In this document: positions 1 through 5,006 of the stretch, piece after piece
How positions within the stretch are numbered: position 1 is the stretch's first letter
Layout of the letters: every line of letters begins with the position of its first letter
NCBI GenBank assembly: GCA_934434905.1
Contig: CAKSAI010000250.1
Location: 1 to 5,006 of the forward strand
DNA from: an uncultured Lachnospiraceae bacterium
Lineage (GTDB): Bacteria; Bacillota; Clostridia; Lachnospirales; Lachnospiraceae
Reading direction: 5' to 3'
Length of the DNA: 5,006 bases
The notes under the pieces: generated by a model
What the model was told of the DNA's origin: nothing
What the model saw: only the letters and a program-made list of their open reading frames with translations
The model's database searches: none
Translations under genes and position numbers: made by a program

Positions 1-73
1 TTTCCTTATCAGCAGGCGCAGGTGTATTAATGCGATGGAACGCAAGTAGAATGGACTATGAAGGAGAATAAAA
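1..73 (+). other. Leader with possible 3' tail of an upstream gene
   Basis: This short flank precedes the first complete gene. Three forward frames are open from the window edge: one stops at TAA 28-30, one at TAG 47-49 and one at TAA 69-71. The last would end two bases before the ATG at 74, across the Shine-Dalgarno, which would suit a translationally coupled upstream gene; its last residues read ASRMDYEGE. The first reading, ending QQAQVY, is also plausible by codon choice. I cannot decide which, if any, is real. No convincing -35/-10 promoter or terminator hairpin is visible, which fits an operon already running into the window. Confidence 0.35.
60..67 (+). promoter_or_regulatory. Ribosome binding site of the fused esterase gene
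   Basis: GAAGGAGA contains the strong AAGGAG core at 61-66, seven bases before the ATG at 74. The reading frame of the gene carries TGA at 59-61 and no other start codon between that stop and 74, so this site and ATG 74 fix the start unambiguously. Confidence 0.9.
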
Positions 74-2209
74 ATGCCTTATAAAAAAGAGCATATAGAC
101 AACGAAATCCTGGTGTTTGCGGAAGAAGACGGCATTATATCTGCTCATTTGGCTTTTCATGCACCCAGAAATGTCATTATAGAGGACAGAGCAGGAAACC
201 GACTGACAGAGGGAAAGGATTATATCATTTCGGGTAACAGCGTAGAGCTTTTGAATCGTGAACTTCCTTATTACATGGAGGGGTGGCTGCAAAACCGGAA
301 TGTTCCAGAGGAGATACCTTCGGAGAACCTGCGCTATAAGATCGAAGGCTGCCTGCTGGTTGATCCTGTATATATGAGAGGGACGCAGTTTCTGGCAAGC
401 TATGACTGTGAAGAGACAGAGATCCCAAGGAGTGTCTCCGACAAGCTGTGTCTGCCGTCGACCTATCAGAAGCTGAAAGACAATAAAAGGCTTAAGATCG
501 CCCTGTTTGGCGACAGTATCTCCAATGCTGCGAATTCTTCCTGGCAAATGGGATTCGAAGGATATGAGCACTGGTGTGTGCAGGCACTGAGGGAAGCAGA
601 GAAATTATATGGAGCCAGGATAGAATTGCTAAATGTTTCCCGTTCCGGATATGGTACAGAGTGGGCTAAGGAAGCTGTTGCAGAGAAGTTTTCGGGACAA
701 AATGTGGATCTGGCAATCATAGCCTTTGGAATGAATGATGCGCCGGAAGGAATGTCGGTCGAAGTATTTACCCGGAATGTATCTGAAATCATGGAGAAAA
801 TAAGGGCGCTTTCCGGTGATACGGAATTTATTCTCATTGCGACACCAGTACCGAATAAGGATTGTGCATATGTTTATAAAGAACAGGAGCATTATATCCG
901 GGGCTTACGAACGCTGGAGACTGAGGGTGTTACCGTGCTGGATATGACGTCGGTTTTCCTGTGGCTGCTTGAGCGAAAGCGCTATTGTGAGATTTCCGGA
1001 AACAATTTAAATCATCCCAATGATTTCGGTTATGCTTTTTATACGGATGCTCTTCTGGAGCTGTTTACGAGATTGAAGCAGAAAACAGAAAACCGTCTCG
1101 ACTGGTCCGAATATTTGAAGAGCCCGGAGTTTGAAAAAGCGGATTTCCCGGAATTGCCGGGGAACCTGCAGGGAGGATACCTAAGGACAGTTGTAAACAG
1201 GCAGCAGAGGAAAACTTTTGTATGGCTTGGAATTCCGACAGAAGAGAGAGAGAATTACCCTGCCGTTGTGCTGGCACATGGAGCGGGCGGAAATGCCTTT
1301 CTTGAATGGGTGCAGAACTGGACGAAGCGTGGATATATTGCAATTGCCGTTGATCTGAATGGGACGCATTTTACAGATGGAGATATTGTGAACAGGAAGC
1401 AGAACGAAGCGGCAGGAAGGATTGGTGTCGGCTCCTTTGACTGCGTCGGCAAGGACCCATATGATTCCTGGACTTATTACGGAGTAGCACAGCTTCTGGC
1501 GGCGCATTCCTATCTGCGCTCGCTGGAAAAGACGGATTGTACGCGCACCGGAATCGTGGGGATCTCCTGGGGAGGCGTACTGTCGCTTATTGCAGTCGGC
1601 GCGGATAAGCGCTTTTCTGCGGCGGCGATCATTTATTCCGCCGGGTTTATTACCGATGATCTGCTGGGGCAGGAAACGGGGCTGTTTGCGGACAGGGAGC
1701 GAAAGGATTTCTATGATACATGGCTTGACCCGGCCAATTATCTGTATGGAACAGACATTCCGATACTTTTTCATGCAGGACTACTGGATGGAGCCTTTTC
1801 ACCCATTCAGAGACAGAGAACGTATCGTTTGCTGCACGGCGTTGTGAGCCTTGCAGTGAAGCAGGAGCTGTATCACGACAATGTCAGTAATTTTGAGAAT
1901 GAAAATGTCCTTTCCTTTATGGATGACTGCTTTCTGAAGACCCGGAAACGGGTTCCCTTGAAGGCGGAGTTTTCCGATGGGATCTTGCGGCTGCACTTCC
2001 CGGAGAGATATACGTCGGCGGAGGTTTTATATACGGAAGGAGTCGGAGACGAACACAAATTCCATTGGGAGAGTGTTCCCATTGATTTTAAGGATGGCGA
2101 AGCGTTACTTCCTGTCCCGGAAAAAGCGAAATATATTACGGCAGTTGTGTATTACGGTGATGGATTATATACGAGCAGCGATTTATTTGATGCTGTGAAT
2201 AACTTATAA
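74..2209 (+). CDS. Bimodular esterase: SGNH/GDSL hydrolase fused to an acetylxylan esterase-like alpha/beta hydrolase
   Basis: Probable cytoplasmic carbohydrate esterase with two separate serine-hydrolase centres. Residues 1 to about 135 form a beta-rich N-terminal domain of the kind often preceding SGNH esterases. Residues 140-335 are the SGNH domain: block I FGDSIS with nucleophile Ser148, block II Gly192/Gly194 in SRSGYG, block III FGMND with Asn221, and block V NLNHPND with His314. The Asp normally three residues before that His is Asn311. Residues about 370-625 are an alpha/beta hydrolase: oxyanion motif HGAGG (402-406), nucleophile elbow GISWG with Ser498, likely acid Asp572 in GLLDG, and likely His601 in LYHDN. 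Residues about 628-711 are a small beta domain ending in YTSSD, as seen at the C-terminus of related esterases. No signal peptide is seen. Family knowledge supports deacylation of plant-type saccharides; the actual ester is unknown. It is the first complete gene of the operon, 19 bases from the next. Confidence 0.85.
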   Translation: MPYKKEHIDNEILVFAEEDGIISAHLAFHAPRNVIIEDRAGNRLTEGKDYIISGNSVELLNRELPYYMEGWLQNRNVPEEIPSENLRYKIEGCLLVDPVYMRGTQFLASYDCEETEIPRSVSDKLCLPSTYQKLKDNKRLKIALFGDSISNAANSSWQMGFEGYEHWCVQALREAEKLYGARIELLNVSRSGYGTEWAKEAVAEKFSGQNVDLAIIAFGMNDAPEGMSVEVFTRNVSEIMEKIRALSGDTEFILIATPVPNKDCAYVYKEQEHYIRGLRTLETEGVTVLDMTSVFLWLLERKRYCEISGNNLNHPNDFGYAFYTDALLELFTRLKQKTENRLDWSEYLKSPEFEKADFPELPGNLQGGYLRTVVNRQQRKTFVWLGIPTEERENYPAVVLAHGAGGNAFLEWVQNWTKRGYIAIAVDLNGTHFTDGDIVNRKQNEAAGRIGVGSFDCVGKDPYDSWTYYGVAQLLAAHSYLRSLEKTDCTRTGIVGISWGGVLSLIAVGADKRFSAAAIIYSAGFITDDLLGQETGLFADRERKDFYDTWLDPANYLYGTDIPILFHAGLLDGAFSPIQRQRTYRLLHGVVSLAVKQELYHDNVSNFENENVLSFMDDCFLKTRKRVPLKAEFSDGILRLHFPERYTSAEVLYTEGVGDEHKFHWESVPIDFKDGEALLPVPEKAKYITAVVYYGDGLYTSSDLFDAVNNL

Positions 2210-2214
2210 GATAT

Positions 2215-2223
2215 AAGGGGTGA
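2215..2223 (+). promoter_or_regulatory. Ribosome binding site deciding the oxidoreductase start
   Basis: AAGGGGTGA in the 19-base intergenic gap matches the anti-Shine-Dalgarno well and lies five bases before ATG 2229. The in-frame GTG at 2220 falls inside this site, so it is unlikely to be the start; ATG 2229 also places the Rossmann strand at residues 4-10, the usual distance from the N-terminus. The gap is too short for an independent promoter or terminator. Confidence 0.75.
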
Positions 2224-2228
2224 GATGT

Positions 2229-3518
2229 ATGAAACAGGTAACAGTAATTATTGTCGGCAATGGTGACAGGGCGAATTGTTATTGCAGGTTTGCCTTGAAT
2301 CATCCGGAGTCTTTGAAGGTCGCGGCGATCGTCGATCCTTCGGAGCGCAAGCGGCGTGAAGGCGCAGAAAAGTATGGCGTTCCATCGGAACTATGCTTTC
2401 ACAGCGTGGCGGAGTGTATGGAGTATCATGATGCACATGGAAGGATTGCGGATGCCGTGCTCGATTGTACCATGGATGAACTGCATTATGAAACGGCTAT
2501 GCCATTCTTAGAAAAGGGTTACAACATGCTGCTGGAAAAGCCGATTGTCAATAATATGGAGCAGTTATTGGAGATCAAAAGGACGGCAGAGGCAAACGGC
2601 TGTCTCTTGATGGTATGTCATGTATTGCGGTATACGCCCTTTTTCATGGCAGTCAAAGAAGTCATTCTCCGGGGAGATATCGGCGAGATCGTCCACATGG
2701 AAACCAGCGAAAATGTGGGAGTGGCACATTCCTCGAATTCCTACATACGTGGAAAATGGAACAGCAAGGAAAAATGCGGAAGCTCGATGCTGCTTGCAAA
2801 GTGCTGCCACGATATGGATCTGTTGTGTTGGCTTAATAATGAAACCTTCCCGGTGCGGGTTGCAAGCTTTGGCGGAAGAGATTTCCTGGTTCCGGGGAAG
2901 GCACCAAAGGGTGCCGGAACGCGCTGTTTGGTAGATTGTCCCTACGTGGATACCTGCCAGTATTCCGCGAAGTCGATCTATGTAATGAATGACAAATTCC
3001 CATGGTATTCGTGGGATTGCATTGATAAGAAATATGATGAAATATCAAAAGAAGAAAAGATCGAGTCACTAAAGACCTTTAATCCCCATGGAGTTTGTGT
3101 GTATAAAACCGGTTCGGATATTGTGGATCACCAGGCACTGGTTCTTCACTTCGCCAATGGAAGTACGGCGACACACACCATGATCCAGGGCACGGTAGTT
3201 CCGCGCAGACTGACGCGTATCGTCGGAACGAAAGGGGAGATTGAAGGTTCCCTTGACGCGTGTAAATTCACCGTGTACAAGTATGATTTTGACAAAGCCT
3301 GGTATACCGCGGAGGAAGTCGATATCAGGGAGCGGATAGCCAAGGACGATCATCATGCAGGCGGTGATGACGGAATCATCCGGGATTTTGTCAGCATGAT
3401 CCGGGGCGGAAAGACCAGTGTCTCCTGTACCAAGATCCAGGACAGCATCTATGGCCATTTGTGTGTATTTATGGCGGATGCATCTATGGAGGAGCAGGAA
3501 GAAAAGGATATTAAGTGA
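2229..3518 (+). CDS. Gfo/Idh/MocA-family NAD(P)-dependent oxidoreductase with a cysteine-rich insert
   Basis: A 429-residue soluble dehydrogenase acting on a sugar or sugar derivative. Residues 1-125 form the Rossmann domain: strand VTVIIVG runs into a variant dinucleotide loop GNGDRA (10-15), and VDP at 35-37 ends the second strand. EKP at 103-105 is the family hallmark. The C-terminal alpha/beta domain carries the active-site stretch K191-C-C-H194-D195-M-D197, with Lys191 and His194 the likely catalytic pair. A subfamily-specific insert follows, with Cys233, Cys237 and Cys243 (CxxxC, then five residues, then C), plus Cys264 and Cys290 before VDHQ (299-302). A late HHAGGDDG at 375-382 matches the HxGGGD-type motif of relatives. 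The protein holds 19 cysteines, unusually many. Cofactor use and family are confident; the substrate cannot be read from sequence. It overlaps the next gene by one base, so it belongs to the same saccharide pathway. Confidence 0.9.
   Translation: MKQVTVIIVGNGDRANCYCRFALNHPESLKVAAIVDPSERKRREGAEKYGVPSELCFHSVAECMEYHDAHGRIADAVLDCTMDELHYETAMPFLEKGYNMLLEKPIVNNMEQLLEIKRTAEANGCLLMVCHVLRYTPFFMAVKEVILRGDIGEIVHMETSENVGVAHSSNSYIRGKWNSKEKCGSSMLLAKCCHDMDLLCWLNNETFPVRVASFGGRDFLVPGKAPKGAGTRCLVDCPYVDTCQYSAKSIYVMNDKFPWYSWDCIDKKYDEISKEEKIESLKTFNPHGVCVYKTGSDIVDHQALVLHFANGSTATHTMIQGTVVPRRLTRIVGTKGEIEGSLDACKFTVYKYDFDKAWYTAEEVDIRERIAKDDHHAGGDDGIIRDFVSMIRGGKTSVSCTKIQDSIYGHLCVFMADASMEEQEEKDIK
3503..3508 (+). promoter_or_regulatory. 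Weak ribosome binding site and TGATG overlap of the GH78-like gene
   Basis: AAAGGA lies nine bases before ATG 3518, inside the last codons of the oxidoreductase. Stop TGA 3516-3518 and start ATG 3518-3520 share one base. A modest site plus a stop-start overlap suggests translation of the glycosidase depends partly on ribosomes finishing the upstream gene (inference from the known pattern of translational coupling). Confidence 0.6.
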
Positions 3519-5006
3519 TGCAGAAGGCAGAATGGATATGGCGAAGCAGGGAATGTGAGGCCGATGAATACGCAGTATTTCAGGATACCATAAGCTTTTC
3601 CGGGGAACATACGGCGATGGACATTTCCGTTGCCGGAGATTATGCACTGTATGTGAACGGGCAGCTTGCTTCCTTTGGACAATATCCCGATTATCGGCAT
3701 TATAAGGTATATGACCATTTGGACATCACACCGTATTTGCTGGAGGGGGAGAATACGATCCAGATCACGGTGTGGTACAGCGGTCTGGATTGCCTGACAG
3801 GATATGATTTCGGAGCAGGACTCATCTATGAGGCATATACGAAGGATGCGGTGAAGGCTTATTCCAGAGAGGGGCTTCCCTGCGGCTTGTACCGGGCATA
3901 TCAAAGCCATAAGAAAAAGTTGATAACCACCCAACTGGGATATTCTTATACCTTTGATGCAAGACATCAAAACGAGCAAAGCTTCCAAGAGCGAGCAGTG
4001 CGTATGGATGGAATGCCGGAACAACTGGTGAAACGGCCCATTGAAAAGCTTGTGCTGCGAAGCGAAAGTAAGGCAGAATTAATAGGCAGGAAACAGCAGA
4101 TTTATGATCTGGGGGCGGAGCGATGCGGGTTTTTGTCCGTGGGCTTCACTGCTCCGGAGGGAGAAGTCATCCGGGTAAGCTTCGGGGAGCATCTGGCGGA
4201 CGGACAGGTGCGAAGCAGGATCGGAGATCGGGATTTCTCGGTGGAGCTTATCGGAAATGGCGAATATACGGAATTCTTAGGCACATTCCGAAGACTGGGG
4301 TGCAGGTATCTGCAGATCGAGGCATCCGGGGAAACGAAGATCAGACATCTTGGTCTGTGTGAGGTCGAATATCCGTTTATTCAGAAGGAGTTTCATATGT
4401 CTGATCCGCTGCGGCAGCAGATTTATGATACCTGTGTGCGGACACTCCGTCTCTGCGCACATGACCATTATGAGGATTGCCCGTGGAGAGAGCAGGCGAT
4501 GTATATCGAAGATTCCCGCAATGCGATGCTATGTGGCTACTATGCTTTTGAAAACGCGGCGGAGTTTGTGAAGGCTTCCCTGGAACTTATCCTTCAGGGG
4601 CAGCGGGCGGACGGGCTGTTTGAATTGTGTTTTCCGTGCCATTGGGAGTTTACCATACCTTCTTTCTGTCTGGTTCTGCCCAGCGCCATTCTGGAATATG
4701 CCCGTCACAGCGGCGATACAGAGCTTGTGAGACGTGCCATGCCGCAGATTGAGAAGCTTCTTGCGTATTTTATGGAGGATATGGAAGAAAACGGCTTATA
4801 TAAAACCGTTTCACGCGATGATGTATGGCATTTTTATGAATGGGCGGGAGATTTGGATGGCTGTTATTTTTCGGATTGTGCAGAAGACAAAAAGCGGGAT
4901 GACTTCGACAGCCTGATCAATGCTTTCCTGTCACTGGCGGTTGAAAAAACAGTGGAATTATACCGGATATTGGGAGATTCTCAAGCTGCTTTACGATATA
5001 CAAAGT
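3518..5006 (+). CDS. GH78-like glycoside hydrolase (alpha-L-rhamnosidase-related), 3' end beyond window
   Basis: An open frame of 496 codons continues past the window edge. Residues 1 to about 180 resemble the N-terminal beta-sandwich of bacterial rhamnosidases: DYALYVNGQ (41-49), then YDHLDITPYLLEGENTI (65-81), a sugar-binding-like fold. About 190-285 form a second beta domain with FGEHLADGQ (222-230) and RYLQIEA (263-269), like the RY(V/L)EI element of GH78. From about 288 the (alpha/alpha)6 barrel begins: DCPWREQ (320-326) occupies the place of the family's DCPxRDER motif, followed by EDSRN (331-335) and HFYEWAGDLDG (438-448). The second catalytic Glu of GH78 would lie in the missing C-terminal part. 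Usual GH78 proteins are longer than this, so a few hundred residues are probably outside the window. No signal peptide, hence cytoplasmic. The family-level call is good; rhamnose specificity is uncertain because the acid motif differs from characterised rhamnosidases. Confidence 0.82.
   Translation, partial: MQKAEWIWRSRECEADEYAVFQDTISFSGEHTAMDISVAGDYALYVNGQLASFGQYPDYRHYKVYDHLDITPYLLEGENTIQITVWYSGLDCLTGYDFGAGLIYEAYTKDAVKAYSREGLPCGLYRAYQSHKKKLITTQLGYSYTFDARHQNEQSFQERAVRMDGMPEQLVKRPIEKLVLRSESKAELIGRKQQIYDLGAERCGFLSVGFTAPEGEVIRVSFGEHLADGQVRSRIGDRDFSVELIGNGEYTEFLGTFRRLGCRYLQIEASGETKIRHLGLCEVEYPFIQKEFHMSDPLRQQIYDTCVRTLRLCAHDHYEDCPWREQAMYIEDSRNAMLCGYYAFENAAEFVKASLELILQGQRADGLFELCFPCHWEFTIPSFCLVLPSAILEYARHSGDTELVRRAMPQIEKLLAYFMEDMEENGLYKTVSRDDVWHFYEWAGDLDGCYFSDCAEDKKRDDFDSLINAFLSLAVEKTVELYRILGDSQAALRYTK

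Noticed and set aside
1181..1774. Long minus-strand open frame inside the esterase gene
   Set aside because: It lies fully opposite a gene with clear catalytic motifs, has low-complexity composition typical of antisense frames, no ribosome binding site of note and no recognisable family.
2066..2081. Inverted repeat TGGGA / TCCCA with a six-base loop
   Set aside because: The stem is only five pairs, is followed by no clear T-run and sits inside the coding region, so it is not a convincing terminator.
2220..2222. GTG as an alternative start for the oxidoreductase
   Set aside because: It falls inside the Shine-Dalgarno sequence and adds only three residues before the better placed ATG at 2229.
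2238..2274. GNGDRA in place of GxGxxG as a broken dinucleotide site
   Set aside because: Ala in place of the third Gly and Asp-Arg in the loop are common in Gfo/Idh/MocA relatives, so this looks like a normal family variant.
3069..4024. Two overlapping minus-strand open frames (3069-3647 and 3449-4024)
   Set aside because: They are antisense to the end of the oxidoreductase and the start of the GH78-like gene, both supported by domain motifs; the predicted peptides show no recognisable domain.
1..5006. Search by eye for tRNA, rRNA, CRISPR, insertion sequences and direct repeats
   Set aside because: Nothing supporting any of these was seen; almost the whole window is occupied by three coding regions.

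Overview
The window reads as part of a carbohydrate-degradation operon from a Gram-positive Clostridia-type bacterium, most likely a Lachnospiraceae-like gut or plant-matter degrader. This rests on the balanced base composition by eye, the strong AAGGAG-type ribosome binding sites, the tight same-strand packing, and protein sequences resembling the subfamilies common in that group. The assignment is an inference from family resemblance, without any database search.

Layout: positions 1-73 are a short leader holding the probable tail of an undetermined upstream gene and a clear Shine-Dalgarno. Positions 74-2209 encode a 711-residue fused hydrolase: an N-terminal beta-rich domain, an SGNH/GDSL esterase domain, an alpha/beta-hydrolase (acetylxylan esterase / dienelactone hydrolase-like) domain and a small C-terminal beta domain. 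Positions 2229-3518 encode a 429-residue Gfo/Idh/MocA-family NAD(P)-dependent oxidoreductase with a cysteine-rich insert. From 3518 to the window end there is an open, 3'-truncated glycoside hydrolase of the GH78 (alpha-L-rhamnosidase-like) type, 496 codons seen. All genes are on the + strand, with a 19-base gap and then a one-base TGATG overlap, so they are almost certainly co-transcribed. No promoter, terminator, RNA gene, mobile element, repeat or CRISPR is visible.

How they may work together: none of the three proteins has a visible signal peptide or membrane segment, so they should act in the cytoplasm on an imported, short, acyl-decorated glycoside or oligosaccharide. The two-headed esterase would strip ester groups, the rhamnosidase-like enzyme would cleave a terminal sugar, and the oxidoreductase would oxidise or epimerise a released sugar, or oxidise the glycoside itself. 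The first two roles follow from family knowledge; the exact substrate and the order of steps are inference. The most notable points are the double active-site esterase fusion, the non-canonical acid motif of the GH78-like protein, and the cysteine-rich insert of the oxidoreductase.
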